A stretch of 64,000 bases of DNA from Desulfovibrio desulfuricans (GCF_004801255.1 NZ_CP036295.1:2182001-2246000); one strand, 5' to 3'; shown: positions 1 through 8,092, counted from the first letter of the stretch. Numbers and translations are program-made. Notes: generated by a model not told the origin, from the letters alone.

Positions 1-227
1 ATACCCCGTTCTTCTCTGGCTATCGTCCTCAGTTCTACTTCCGTACCACGGACATCACCGGCATCATCAACCTGCCCGAAGGCGTGGAAATGGTTATGCC
101 TGGCGATAACTCCCAGTTCATCGTTGAACTCATCGCTCCCATCGCCATGGAAGCCGGTCTGCGTTTCGCCATCCGTGAAGGTGGCCGCACCGTTGGCTCC
201 GGCGTGGTGACCGAAATCATCGAGTAG
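1..227 (+). CDS. tuf: Elongation factor Tu, C-terminal fragment
   Basis: The window opens inside this gene; the last 74 codons (frame starting at base 3) and the TAG stop are present. The visible part is the end of beta-barrel domain III, with the typical family ending from [12 protein letters not shown] through [14 protein letters not shown]-Tu carries aminoacyl-tRNA to the ribosome as a GTP complex. Only 3 bases separate it from rpmG, and the order tuf-rpmG-trnW-secE-nusG is the usual bacterial arrangement, so co-transcription with the genes downstream is likely. The GTPase domain lies outside the window. Confidence 0.97.
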   Translation, partial: TPFFSGYRPQFYFRTTDITGIINLPEGVEMVMPGDNSQFIVELIAPIAMEAGLRFAIREGGRTVGSGVVTEIIE

Positions 228-230
228 CAT

Positions 231-380
231 ATGCGAGTTAACATCATTCTAGCTTGCACCGAGTGCAAGCGCCGCAACTACAGCACCCGGAAGAACAAGA
301 AAAACACTACCGGGCGGCTGGAAATGAAGAAATATTGTCCCTGGGACAAGAAGCACACGTTGCATCGCGAAACCAGGTAA
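231..380 (+). CDS. rpmG: 50S ribosomal protein L33
   Basis: A 49-residue basic protein of the normal L33 length, too short for a 60-codon ORF filter. It begins [13 protein letters not shown] and ends HRETR. L33 sits in the large subunit near the exit-tRNA site. Zinc-ribbon positions visible are C9, C12 and C36; the fourth position, usually Cys, is D39 (CPWD instead of CPxC), so zinc binding may be lost or altered. It starts 3 bases after the tuf stop, with no separate ribosome-binding site outside the tuf coding region, which suggests coupled translation. Confidence 0.93.
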   Translation: MRVNIILACTECKRRNYSTRKNKKNTTGRLEMKKYCPWDKKHTLHRETR

Positions 381-392
381 TACAAACTTCCG

Positions 393-415
393 CCGGGGGG
401 CGTTAAGCCCCCCGG
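393..415 (+). other. GC-rich hairpin between rpmG and tRNA-Trp
   Basis: A perfect 9-bp stem, CCGGGGGGC (393-401) with GCCCCCCGG (407-415), closes a GTTAA loop. No T-run follows, so it is more likely an RNA-processing or stability element between an mRNA and the embedded tRNA than a full terminator. Confidence 0.6.
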
Positions 416-424
416 ACGGTGCGC

Positions 425-501
425 AGGGCAGTAGCTCTAACGGCTAGAGCGGCGGTCTCCAAAACCGCATGTTGGGGGTTCGAATCCCTCCTGCCCTGCC
501 A
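425..501 (+). tRNA. trnW: tRNA-Trp (anticodon CCA)
   Basis: A full cloverleaf can be drawn. The acceptor AGGGCAG (425-431) pairs with CTGCCCT (491-497), the discriminator is G498, and the 3' CCA is encoded at 499-501. The anticodon loop is CTCCAAA between GCGGT and ACCGC arms, giving anticodon CCA. The T arm carries GGTTCGAATCC. The gene is embedded between rpmG and secE, the classic place for trnW in this operon. Confidence 0.96.
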
Positions 502-523
502 TTTTTTATCTCCGGATTACACC

Positions 524-763
524 ATGGCAAAAAAACAAGCTCAAGCTGCCGACCTTAAGGCTGACAAAGGCCCCAACCCTGTCGTACGGTTTACACGCTA
601 CGTTGAGGATGCCAAGGCCGAATTGCGCAAAGTTACCTGGCCTACGATGCAGGAAACTCGCAAAGCCACCTTGGCCGTTTTGGGCTTCGTAGCCGTGATG
701 GCTGTTATTCTGGGGCTGGTGGACTTTGGTCTGTCTTCCCTGATCAAGACCCTACTGTCCTGA
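524..763 (+). CDS. secE: Preprotein translocase subunit SecE
   Basis: A 79-residue single-span SecE, the small form found in most bacteria outside the enterics. SecE clamps SecY in the SecYEG protein-conducting channel of the inner membrane. The conserved amphipathic motif ELRKVTWP lies at residues 33-40 and one membrane helix at about 50-72. The ATG at 524 is chosen because the same frame upstream runs through the tRNA gene. nusG starts 8 bases after its stop. Confidence 0.95.
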   Translation: MAKKQAQAADLKADKGPNPVVRFTRYVEDAKAELRKVTWPTMQETRKATLAVLGFVAVMAVILGLVDFGLSSLIKTLLS

Positions 764-771
764 AGGCCAAT

Positions 772-1344
772 ATGAAAGACCCTGTTATCGACGAAACTTC
801 CGAGCTCTGCAAAAAGGCTCGCTGGTACATCGTGCACACCTACTCTGGTTTTGAGCAGCGTGTGCAGAAGACCATTAACGAGTTGCGCCGCACCGGGCAG
901 GATGAGGGGCTTATTGAGGAAATTGTTGTGCCCACGGAAAAGGTCATCGAACCTACCAAGGGCGGCCAGCAACGCACCTCTACTCGCAAGTTCTACCCCG
1001 GGTATGTCATGGTTCGCATGACCATGACGGATCTTTCCTGGCATCTGGTTCAGTCCATCCCCAAGGTCACGGGGTTTGTTGGCGGCAAAAACCGTCCTAC
1101 CCCGATGCGTGAAAGCGAAGCCCAGCGCATACTCGATCTCATGGAGTCGCGCCAGGAAACGCCAAGGCCCAAGTTCAACTTTGACCGCGGCGACGAAGTA
1201 CGCGTTATTGAAGGGCCGTTTGGCGGCTTCAATGGCGTTGTGGAAGACGTCAACTACGACAAGGGGAAACTGCGCGTTTCCGTTTCCATTTTTGGTCGTC
1301 AGACCCCTGTGGAACTGGATTTTGTGCAGGTATCCAAAGGTTAA
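772..1344 (+). CDS. nusG: Transcription termination/antitermination factor NusG
   Basis: 190 residues with an NGN domain at about 17-125 (KARWYIVHTYSGFEQ near the start, FYPGYVMV at 74-81) and a C-terminal KOW domain at about 138-165 (RGDEVRVIEGPFGGFNG). NusG binds RNA polymerase and links it to Rho or to the leading ribosome. The extra 15 or so N-terminal residues before the NGN core are not conserved. It follows secE directly and precedes rplK by 64 bases, the standard order. Confidence 0.96.
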   Translation: MKDPVIDETSELCKKARWYIVHTYSGFEQRVQKTINELRRTGQDEGLIEEIVVPTEKVIEPTKGGQQRTSTRKFYPGYVMVRMTMTDLSWHLVQSIPKVTGFVGGKNRPTPMRESEAQRILDLMESRQETPRPKFNFDRGDEVRVIEGPFGGFNGVVEDVNYDKGKLRVSVSIFGRQTPVELDFVQVSKG

Positions 1345-1408
1345 TGACTTGCCCCCGCGCGGTCGGGTTTGCCCTGACCAGTGCGAGCAGCGATGAAGGA
1401 TAACGCAA

Positions 1409-1831
1409 ATGGCCAAGAAAGAAGTTGCCAAAATCAAACTGCAGATCCCCGCAGGCGCGGCTAACCCCTCGCCGCCGGTGGGTCCCGCTTTGGGTCAGCA
1501 TGGCCTGAACATCATGGGTTTCTGCAAGGAATTCAATGCCCGCACCATGGAACAGAAGGGCACCATCATTCCTGTGGTCATCACCGTGTATGCTGACCGC
1601 TCTTTCACCTTCATCACCAAGACCCCCCCGGCCTCGGTGCTGATCATGAAAGCCGCCAAGATCGAAAAGGGTTCCGGCGAACCCAACCGTAACAAGGTTG
1701 GCAGCCTGACCATGGCTCAGGTTGAAGAAATCGCCAAGCTGAAGCTGCCCGATCTGAATGCTGCCAGCGTTGAAGCTGCGGTGAAGTCCATTGCTGGCAC
1801 CGCTCGCAGCATGGGCATTGACGTTAAGTAA
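1409..1831 (+). CDS. rplK: 50S ribosomal protein L11
   Basis: 140 residues, the usual length. The N-terminal domain carries [23 protein letters not shown] and the C-terminal RNA-binding domain contains [14 protein letters not shown]11 forms the GTPase-associated centre with 23S rRNA and the L10-L12 stalk. The ribosome-binding site is GAAGGA just upstream. A 166-base gap separates it from rplA, longer than usual. Confidence 0.97.
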   Translation: MAKKEVAKIKLQIPAGAANPSPPVGPALGQHGLNIMGFCKEFNARTMEQKGTIIPVVITVYADRSFTFITKTPPASVLIMKAAKIEKGSGEPNRNKVGSLTMAQVEEIAKLKLPDLNAASVEAAVKSIAGTARSMGIDVK

Positions 1832-1849
1832 GGCTCCTTTTTACGCCGT

Positions 1850-1867
1850 GAGCGCCTCTGGGCGCTC
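1850..1867 (+). other. Hairpin in the rplK-rplA gap
   Basis: GAGCGCC (1850-1856) pairs perfectly with GGCGCTC (1861-1867) around a TCTG loop. It lies 18 bases after the rplK stop with no T-run. The 166-base gap 1832-1997 may carry the L1 autoregulatory target, which in other bacteria lies near rplK-rplA; no specific L1 site could be recognised here. Confidence 0.5.
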
Positions 1868-1997
1868 GTTGCATATACGGCAAACCAGCCTTACGGCTTG
1901 ACGGCATACGCCTGACGGCCATCGTTGAAATCAATTGTACTGCCGCCTTTGCGCAAGACAAAGTCCGGCAGGAGATGCAAAACGAAAGGATTATCTC

Positions 1998-2705
1998 ATG
2001 CCCAGACATGGCAAGAATTTCCGCAAGGCTCTTGAAGGTAGCAACCTTCAGGATCGCTTCAGCATTGAAGACGCAGTGAGCAAATCGCTCGGCGCTTCAT
2101 TTGCCAAATTTGATGAAACTGTCGATGTGGCCGTTCGCCTCGGCGTTGACCCCAAATATTCTGATCAGATGGTGCGCGGCGCTGTGACCCTGCCCAACGG
2201 GCTTGGCAAGACTGTGCGCGTTGCCGTTTTCTGCAAGGGCGAAAAGCAGGCCGAAGCCCGCGAAGCCGGCGCCGATGTTGTGGGCGCGGAAGAACTGGTC
2301 GCCAAGGTCAAGGAAGGCTGGCTCGAATTTGATGCCGCCGTCGCCACCCCCGACGTCATGGCCCTTGTGGGTCAGATCGGTCGCGTGCTTGGCCCCCGTG
2401 GTCTTATGCCCAACGCCAAGACCGGCTCCGTCACCTTTGACTTGACCAAGGCCGTCACCGAACTCAAGGCTGGTCGCGTCGACTTCAAGGTTGACAAGGC
2501 TGGCGTGCTGCACGCTCCCCTCGGCAAGGTTTCTTTTGGCCCCGAAAAGATTCTGGGCAACCTCAAGGCCCTGCTTGACGCCGTCAACCGCCTTAAGCCT
2601 TCTGCCGCCAAGGGCAGCTACATGCTCTCCATGGCAGTGTCCACCACCATGGGTCCCGGCTTCAAGGTCGACATGGCTCAGGTTAAAAAATTTCTTGAGG
2701 GCTAA
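1998..2705 (+). CDS. rplA: 50S ribosomal protein L1
   Basis: 235 residues, normal for L1. The start is the ATG at 1998 ([12 protein letters not shown]), 6 bases after an AAAGGA ribosome-binding site; the upstream in-frame extension is not conserved-looking. The family block [20 protein letters not shown] is visible. L1 builds the mobile stalk at the E site and represses its own operon in many bacteria. It belongs to the rplK-rplA-rplJ-rplL group. Confidence 0.97.
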   Translation: MPRHGKNFRKALEGSNLQDRFSIEDAVSKSLGASFAKFDETVDVAVRLGVDPKYSDQMVRGAVTLPNGLGKTVRVAVFCKGEKQAEAREAGADVVGAEELVAKVKEGWLEFDAAVATPDVMALVGQIGRVLGPRGLMPNAKTGSVTFDLTKAVTELKAGRVDFKVDKAGVLHAPLGKVSFGPEKILGNLKALLDAVNRLKPSAAKGSYMLSMAVSTTMGPGFKVDMAQVKKFLEG

Positions 2706-2713
2706 GCTCTCAA

Positions 2714-2830
2714 GTTTGTGGGTGCGCTGTTTTGCAGTGCGCCCACAATCTGTCTAAGGAACCGGAATTCGAGTCGAAGACGACAGGTGGGCGAAAGCTC
2801 TTAATACCCTGTCTAGACACATCTTCTTTG
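2714..2830 (+). ncRNA. Ribosomal protein L10 leader
   Basis: The 168 bases between rplA and rplJ contain two clear elements. One is a long stem GTGGGTGCGC with GTGCGCCCAC (2718-2727 and 2737-2746, two G-U pairs, extendable to 12 bp). The other is the family-like core GACAGG (2782-2787) pairing with CCTGTC (2808-2813), enclosing a GGGCGAAAGCTC hairpin and TTAAT. This matches the general form of the L10 leader, where the L10-L12 complex binds and represses rplJL. The assignment is by pattern; a covariance-model search would settle it. Confidence 0.75.
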
Positions 2831-2873
2831 GCTCGGCATTCCACCTGGCAACCCCGAACGTGAGAGGTATCAC

Positions 2874-3398
2874 GTGAACAGGTCTGGAAAAGCCGCTATA
2901 ATTGAAGCCGTTAAGGCCCGTGCCGACAAAGCTTCTTTTGCGGTTATCACGGACTTCAAGGGCATGACGGTGGAAGAGCTGACGAACCTGCGTGTTTCCC
3001 TGCGTACTGCAGGCGGCGAATATCACGTCGTTAAAAACACGTTGGCCCGCATTGCTCTTACCGACGGTACGCACAACGCTATCAAGGACAAGTTCCATGA
3101 TAACTGCGGCGTGGCCTTTGGGTTCGATGACCCCGTGGCGGTGGCCAAGGCGCTCAGCGATTTTGCCAAGCAAAGCAAGCTCTTTGAGCTGCGCTGCGCC
3201 AGCCTGGACGGCAAGGCTATGGATGCCGCCCAGATTGACGCTCTGGCCAAGCTGCCCAGCAAGGAGCAGCTGCTCGGTCATTTGCTCGGCACCATGAACG
3301 CCGTGCCCACCAATTTTGTTTCGCTGTTCGCCAACGTGCTGCGTGGCCTGCTCTATGCCCTCAAGGGCATCGAAGATCAGAAAGCCAACGCTGCATAG
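2874..3398 (+). CDS. rplJ: 50S ribosomal protein L10
   Basis: 174 residues beginning at a GTG codon ([20 protein letters not shown]) with AGAGG 7 bases upstream. The N-terminal rRNA-binding domain contains the conserved stretch around [13 protein letters not shown] and [11 protein letters not shown]; the C-terminal helix anchors L12 dimers. L10 is the base of the ribosomal stalk and probable autoregulator through the leader just upstream. rplL follows after 51 bases. Confidence 0.97.
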   Translation: MNRSGKAAIIEAVKARADKASFAVITDFKGMTVEELTNLRVSLRTAGGEYHVVKNTLARIALTDGTHNAIKDKFHDNCGVAFGFDDPVAVAKALSDFAKQSKLFELRCASLDGKAMDAAQIDALAKLPSKEQLLGHLLGTMNAVPTNFVSLFANVLRGLLYALKGIEDQKANAA

Positions 3399-3449
3399 CA
3401 ATCAGCCATCGAATTATTTGAACTCAAGCCAAAGATCAGGAGACTTATC

Positions 3450-3830
3450 ATGGCCGTTACCAAAGAAGAAGTTGTTGATTTTATCTCCAATATGACCGTT
3501 CTTGAACTCTCCGAGTTCATCAAGGAACTGGAAGAAAAGTTTGGTGTTTCCGCTGCCGCTCCCGCCGCCGCCATGGTTATGGCCGCCCCCGCTGCCGCTG
3601 CTGAAGCCGCCGAAGAAAAGACCGAATTCGACGTGATCCTGAAGGAAGCTGGCGCCAACAAGATCGGCGTCATCAAGGCTGTGCGCGCTCTGACCAGCCT
3701 TGGCCTCAAGGAAGCCAAGGAAAAGGTCGACGGCTGCCCCTCCACCCTGAAGGAAGGCGTGTCCAAGGATGAAGCCGAAGAAGCCAAGAAGCTGCTTACC
3801 GAAGCTGGCGCCACTGTCGAAGTGAAGTAA
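3450..3830 (+). CDS. rplL: 50S ribosomal protein L7/L12
   Basis: 126 residues: N-terminal dimerisation domain (about 1-35), an Ala/Pro-rich hinge (about 36-58), and the C-terminal factor-binding domain with [21 protein letters not shown]12 recruits the translational GTPases. The ribosome-binding site is AGGAG. It is the last gene of this operon: a strong terminator follows 22 bases after the stop and rpoB is absent downstream, unlike the common rplL-rpoB-rpoC order. Confidence 0.97.
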   Translation: MAVTKEEVVDFISNMTVLELSEFIKELEEKFGVSAAAPAAAMVMAAPAAAAEAAEEKTEFDVILKEAGANKIGVIKAVRALTSLGLKEAKEKVDGCPSTLKEGVSKDEAEEAKKLLTEAGATVEVK

Positions 3831-3852
3831 GTTCGGTTTTACCGTACTTTTG

Positions 3853-3881
3853 GGCGGAACCTTCGGGTTCCGCCTTTTTTT
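3853..3881 (+). terminator. Intrinsic terminator after rplL
   Basis: A perfect 9-bp stem, GGCGGAACC with GGTTCCGCC, closes a TTCG tetraloop and is followed at once by seven T (3875-3881). This is a textbook Rho-independent terminator that ends the ribosomal-protein operon. Confidence 0.95.
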
Positions 3882-4250
3882 GTGTCCTTTTTCTTGCGCC
3901 GGACAGCAGTGAAGCTGTCTGTCCCCTTGTCAAAGCTGCGTTGTCAGCCACATCTCTGCCGCACCTCCCCCGCAGACATTTTGCCATACAACTTTTCAGG
4001 CAGCCATGCGCACGCGGCTGTTTTGCGGTGCGCATGGCACCGCTACCAATGAAGTTGGCCTGTTGCTGCATTGCTCTTTTGCCGCCAAAGGGGACAGACA
4101 TTGATTATCCCGCTGTGTTGACATAGCGGGATGTTCTGATACCCATAAGAGTGAAATGGATCATGTAACGGAAGTTGCTGTTCCCAATCGTTGACGTTTT
4201 TTGCGGCCTTTGGCCAGATAGAACCACGGTCACCGCAACCCGGAGCCGCC
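3882..4250. promoter_or_regulatory. Intergenic region with a 26-bp dyad before the cytochrome operon
   Basis: No gene is seen here. The notable item is ATCCCGCT (4107-4114) and its exact inverse AGCGGGAT (4125-4132) separated by 10 bases, about 120 bases before the first cytochrome gene. A TTGACA-like hexamer (4118-4123) lies inside the dyad, so a bound protein could block or move RNA polymerase. No convincing -10 was identified, and the regulator is unknown. Confidence 0.45.
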
Positions 4251-5084
4251 ATGAACAACCGCAATCTGCTCTACGCCCTCGCTCTGACCTGTCTTTTGCT
4301 GGTCTTTGGCGCGTGGATGCTCACTTTTTTTCACTATGGCGCTGCAGTCCGGCAAAGTCCTCCCGCTCAGGTGCAGAACTCGCTGCACACAGGGCCAGCG
4401 GCAGAACCGCAGTTTAACCCTCCGCGACCGCAGGATGCCCCAGAGGCCATCCGCGACGCCGTCATGCTTGGCTACAATATTTTAACGGACACGGCGCAGT
4501 ACGCACCGGGGCACGCGGGCAACGAGCTGACCTGCGCTACCTGTCATCTTGAAGCCGGGCGCAGCAAGAATTCAATCAGTCTTGTGGGCGCAGCCGCTAC
4601 CTACCCGCGATTTTCGGCCAGCCATAAAGGCAGCATTGACCTCGCCCAAAAAGTGCAAGACTGCTTTGCCCGCAACCTCAATGCAACCCCGCCCGCGCTC
4701 GACAGCCGCGACATGCAGGCCATACTTGCCTATCTGCAATGGATTTCAAAAGACATTCCCGTGTACGCCAGCATACCCTGGGCTCTACCTGCTGCCCTGG
4801 GCGGCAGCCACAAGGCTGATGCAGTCAGCGGCGCACAGGTCTATGCCGACGCCTGCGCGGCCTGTCACGGCGAGGCGGGCGACGGTTCACCCCCGCTGTG
4901 GGGCAAAGGCGCGTACACCGACGGATCATCCTTGCACGACATAAATACCTTTGCGGTCTTTACCCACCGCTTTATGCCGCCCGACGCCGCCACGCTCACG
5001 CCGGAACAGGCGCTCGACGTGTCCTCCTACGTAAACGCCCAGCCTCGCCCTGTGTTTTCTGCCCAGCCCGCGCAAGGAAAGTAA
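4251..5084 (+). CDS. TsdA-like diheme cytochrome c
   Basis: 277 residues with an uncleaved-looking membrane anchor at about 6-27 and two cytochrome c folds. Heme sites are C95-A-T-C98-H99 and C202-A-A-C205-H206. The region DCFARN (C138) and DSRDMQAILAYLQWIS resembles the first domain of thiosulfate dehydrogenase TsdA, where a Cys is an unusual distal heme ligand. PPLWG, FMPPD (M242) and VSSYVNAQPRP match the second domain. TsdA enzymes interconvert thiosulfate and tetrathionate in the periplasm. The start at 4251 is chosen over an in-frame codon 60 bases upstream because the membrane anchor follows it directly. It is the first gene of a three-gene operon, 3 bases before the next. Substrate is inferred, not shown. 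Confidence 0.8.
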   Translation: MNNRNLLYALALTCLLLVFGAWMLTFFHYGAAVRQSPPAQVQNSLHTGPAAEPQFNPPRPQDAPEAIRDAVMLGYNILTDTAQYAPGHAGNELTCATCHLEAGRSKNSISLVGAAATYPRFSASHKGSIDLAQKVQDCFARNLNATPPALDSRDMQAILAYLQWISKDIPVYASIPWALPAALGGSHKADAVSGAQVYADACAACHGEAGDGSPPLWGKGAYTDGSSLHDINTFAVFTHRFMPPDAATLTPEQALDVSSYVNAQPRPVFSAQPAQGK

Positions 5085-5087
5085 GCC

Positions 5088-6440
5088 ATGAACTTTCCTA
5101 TTCTGCATATTCCTGTGGTGGGCGACGGCATGACCATTGCCCTCAACGCTGTACTGCACGTCTGCATCAGCCACGGGCTGGCCATCGGCCTCATGGCTAT
5201 GCTGGTTACCTTTCAGACGCTCACATGGCAGGGCAAGGGAGCCTTTTGGGCAAGGATCGCACGGCAGGTGCTGGGGCCGCTGGTCATTGCGACTACCTCC
5301 ATAGGGGCCGTTACGGGCGTGGGCATATGGATTCTGACCGGCAGCCTCGCCCCCGAGGGCATCGGCGCACTCATCCATCTTTTTTTCTGGCCATGGTTTA
5401 TCGAGTGGTTCGCCTTTACAGCCGAGGTTATCCTGCTGCTGTGCTACTACTACCTGTGGGACAAACTTGCGGAGCGCAAACCCGGCGTCCTTGCGGCCAT
5501 CGGCTGGGCCTATGTGGCCACGTCATTTGTTTCCGCCGTGCTTATCACGGGCATTCTGGGCTTTATGCTTACCCCCCAGGGCTGGCCATGGGCCCGCAGC
5601 TTTACCGAGGCATACTTTAACCCCACATTTATCCCCCAGTGTTTTTTGCGTGTCGGGGGCGGCATCGCTATTGGCGCGCTGCTGCTGCTTGCCTGGGTCG
5701 CCTGGCGCTTCAAGGGCACGCCCGACGAGCGCGGCAGGGCATTACGCGCCTGCGGCATCGCCCTGCTGGCTTCGCTGGCCGTTACGGCGGCCGCAAGTTA
5801 CGTGTATTTTTTGCGGGTTCCCCTGACCTACCTTACCCACTGGAAGTTTGCCGTCGCCACGTCGCACCTTTCGCAGCTGCCCGATTTTCTGCCTGCGGCC
5901 AATACCGTTGCGGTACTGGTGCTGGTGCTGGCCGCTCTGGCAGCCCTGAGCCGCAGCCCCCTGCTGAGCCGCGCCCTGTGCATACCGGCTGTGCTGTTGA
6001 GCCTGTGCATGGTGATGGAATTTGAACGGGTGCGCGAATTTATTCGCGGGCCGTACCTGATGCCGGGCTATATGCACGCCAGCCAGATAACCCTGATAGA
6101 AAGCGAGGCCCTGGCCGCCGACAATCAGCCCCTGCTGCCGCGCTTGCGCTGGGTCAACACCAGCGCAAGCCTGCCCCCTGCGGCACAGGCAGCCAAAACG
6201 CTGTTTGCCGCCAACTGCGGCGTCTGCCACGCAGAAAGCGGCGTCAACGGCATTGATCAGCGGCTGGCAGGCCGCTCGGCAGACGGCATCAACGCCATGC
6301 TGGGCATAACGCAGCGGCTGGCCCCTTACATGACGCCCTTTGTGGGGTCCGAACAGGAGCGCACGCTGCTGACCGAGTATCTGTTCCAGCTTTCGTCCAA
6401 CTACTCGCGCCGCACGCAGCAGGCAGCCAGGGAGAAGTAG
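5088..6440 (+). CDS. bd-oxidase subunit I-like protein with C-terminal cytochrome c domain
   Basis: 450 residues: about eight membrane helices (residues 14-316) resembling CydA, then a periplasmic cytochrome c domain with C377-G-V-C380-H381 and a possible Met ligand at M415. CydA-like features are H24/H29 in helix 1, E106 and E113 in helix 3 (compare the two Glu of the CydA heme b595/d pocket), and EFERVREFIRGPY (311-323) resembling the GRQPW region. The long quinol-binding Q loop is absent, and the position of the b558 His ligand appears to be R188. This suggests oxidation of a c-type cytochrome rather than quinol. Bd-superfamily members with fused c hemes are known. The following gene begins 2 bases later. 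Catalytic activity is not proven. Confidence 0.72.
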   Translation: MNFPILHIPVVGDGMTIALNAVLHVCISHGLAIGLMAMLVTFQTLTWQGKGAFWARIARQVLGPLVIATTSIGAVTGVGIWILTGSLAPEGIGALIHLFFWPWFIEWFAFTAEVILLLCYYYLWDKLAERKPGVLAAIGWAYVATSFVSAVLITGILGFMLTPQGWPWARSFTEAYFNPTFIPQCFLRVGGGIAIGALLLLAWVAWRFKGTPDERGRALRACGIALLASLAVTAAASYVYFLRVPLTYLTHWKFAVATSHLSQLPDFLPAANTVAVLVLVLAALAALSRSPLLSRALCIPAVLLSLCMVMEFERVREFIRGPYLMPGYMHASQITLIESEALAADNQPLLPRLRWVNTSASLPPAAQAAKTLFAANCGVCHAESGVNGIDQRLAGRSADGINAMLGITQRLAPYMTPFVGSEQERTLLTEYLFQLSSNYSRRTQQAAREK

Positions 6441-6442
6441 CC

Positions 6443-7996
6443 ATGCAGCAATGGACTGACCTTTTCCTCAACATGCCCTTGCCCGAAGGCTGGATGCGGG
6501 GGCTGCTGTTTGTCACCTTTGGCCTGCACCTGCTGTTTGTGCTGCTGATGCTGGGCACGGCAGTACTGAGCCTGCTGTTATTTTTACGCGACCTTTTGCG
6601 TCAGCCCTCGCCCGCGCAGCACTGGAACGAACACGTCGCGCATTCGCACATGGGGCTCAAGAGCCTGGCTGTGGTGCTGGGCGTCGGGCCGCTGCTGCTC
6701 ATGCAGGTAAGCCATTCGCACGCATTTTTTACCGTTACCGGGCTTTTTTCGTATGTATGGATGGCCATTATCCCCCTGCTGATCACGGCCTTTCTGCTGT
6801 TTGACGCCTTTGCCCACAAGCTGGGCACCAGCGTGTGGCTGGCCCTGATCTGCGGCATACTGGGCGTTGCTGCGCTGCTCACGGTGCCCGCCATCTTTAC
6901 CGGCGCGCTGACCCTCATGGAGCGGCCCGCGAGCTGGGTCGACTTTGCCGCACGCGGCATAAGGCCAGATACGGTCTGGCTGCCTCACTGGATACTGCGC
7001 TATCTGCATGTGTTGGGCGCAGCGCTGGCCTTTGGCGCGGCCTTTCACCTGTTTTACTCGGCCAGGGACGACGCCCCCAGGGCCCGGCTGCTGCGCAAAT
7101 GGCTGCTGGGCGCTCTTGCGGCCCAGGCGGTGCTGGGCCTTGCCCTGCTGGCAACCCTGCTGCCGCAGCTCACCGTACCGGTGCTGACCCTGCTTGGCCT
7201 TGGCATGCTGGCTCTGGGGATGGCGCTGTGGCTGCTGCGCCCGGATTGTGCCGCCGCCGACTATCGCATGCTGGCCCTGCTGCCCGTGATTTTTGCATCC
7301 ATGCTGCTGGCCCGCCAGCTGCTGCAGGGCGAGGCCATGGCGCCGACGCAGGCGCAGGCCCTGGCCGAGCGCCAGCAGAGGGCGAGCGAGCTGGCCCCCT
7401 TCAGCCAAAAGGCGCTGGAGGCCTTTGCCGTCAAGCTGCGCACCGTCTACGACAATGGCGACACCATTTACGACGGCGCGTGCGAGCCCTGTCACGGCCT
7501 GGACGGACGCGGCGTGGGGCCGGAATCGCACCGCCTGCGCATCCCGGCTGCGGAGCTTGCCGCCATGAAAATTGACCGCGACTACGCCTACGAAATGGTG
7601 CGCGACGGCACTCCGGGCACGGGCATGCCCTACTTTCGCATGTATGACCGAGAAAAGCTGGAAAGCCTGCTGGACGCCATGGACAGGCGCTTTTCCATGT
7701 TTGCGGCCACGCCGCCTCCCGAGCGCGATATCAGCCCCGCTTCGCTGGAGGTCTGGATAGCCACCTGCGCCAGCTGTCACGCGGCCAACGGCAGCGTCAG
7801 CACCGCCGGTCGGGCCATGCAGCCCCCGCCGCCGGACTTTCGCCGCAGCAGCGTAAGCCACGAACGCGCGCTCAAAATCATCACCGAGGGCTACCCCGGC
7901 ACGGGCATGCCCGCGTACCGCAATCAGCCGGCCGCCGTGCGCGATGACCTGGCGATCATCTGCAACAGCTTTCGCGCTTCACACGCCAAACAGTAA
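6443..7996 (+). CDS. CydA-paralogous membrane protein with two C-terminal cytochrome c domains
   Basis: 517 residues: about eight helices (18-292), then two heme c domains with C347-E-P-C350-H351 and C442-A-S-C445-H446, each followed by a GTGMP Met-ligand motif (M395, M489). The membrane part looks paralogous to the preceding gene product but lacks its two helix-3 Glu residues; it carries H189 where the neighbour has R188, and H29 in helix 1. It may be the CydB-like or CydA'-like partner that passes electrons from the TsdA-like cytochrome. No CydB or CydX homologue is present nearby. A hairpin ends the operon 60 bases downstream. The exact role is unknown. Confidence 0.65.
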   Translation: MQQWTDLFLNMPLPEGWMRGLLFVTFGLHLLFVLLMLGTAVLSLLLFLRDLLRQPSPAQHWNEHVAHSHMGLKSLAVVLGVGPLLLMQVSHSHAFFTVTGLFSYVWMAIIPLLITAFLLFDAFAHKLGTSVWLALICGILGVAALLTVPAIFTGALTLMERPASWVDFAARGIRPDTVWLPHWILRYLHVLGAALAFGAAFHLFYSARDDAPRARLLRKWLLGALAAQAVLGLALLATLLPQLTVPVLTLLGLGMLALGMALWLLRPDCAAADYRMLALLPVIFASMLLARQLLQGEAMAPTQAQALAERQQRASELAPFSQKALEAFAVKLRTVYDNGDTIYDGACEPCHGLDGRGVGPESHRLRIPAAELAAMKIDRDYAYEMVRDGTPGTGMPYFRMYDREKLESLLDAMDRRFSMFAATPPPERDISPASLEVWIATCASCHAANGSVSTAGRAMQPPPPDFRRSSVSHERALKIITEGYPGTGMPAYRNQPAAVRDDLAIICNSFRASHAKQ

Positions 7997-8056
7997 ACCA
8001 GCCGGATTTGAGGACGCTGACAGCCCGCAGCTCGGGCGGCCCCCTGTCGCGGCATA

Positions 8057-8092
8057 GCAAAGCCCCCGCTCCTTATGGAACGGGGGCTTTGC
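8057..8092. terminator. Convergent stem-loop terminator
   Basis: GCAAAGCCCCCG (8057-8068) pairs perfectly with CGGGGGCTTTGC (8081-8092), with a further short inner helix around TTAT. It separates the plus-strand cytochrome operon from the minus-strand gene ending at 8149. There is no long T-run on either strand. Confidence 0.75.

Noticed and set aside
419..523. N-terminal extension of secE across the tRNA-Trp gene
   Set aside because: The frame is open but it runs through the complete tRNA; the ATG at 524 gives the normal 79-residue SecE.
6584..7861. Long minus-strand open frame opposite the third cytochrome gene
   Set aside because: It is a low-complexity Gln/Gly/His-rich translation of the opposite strand of a GC-rich gene, with no family features.
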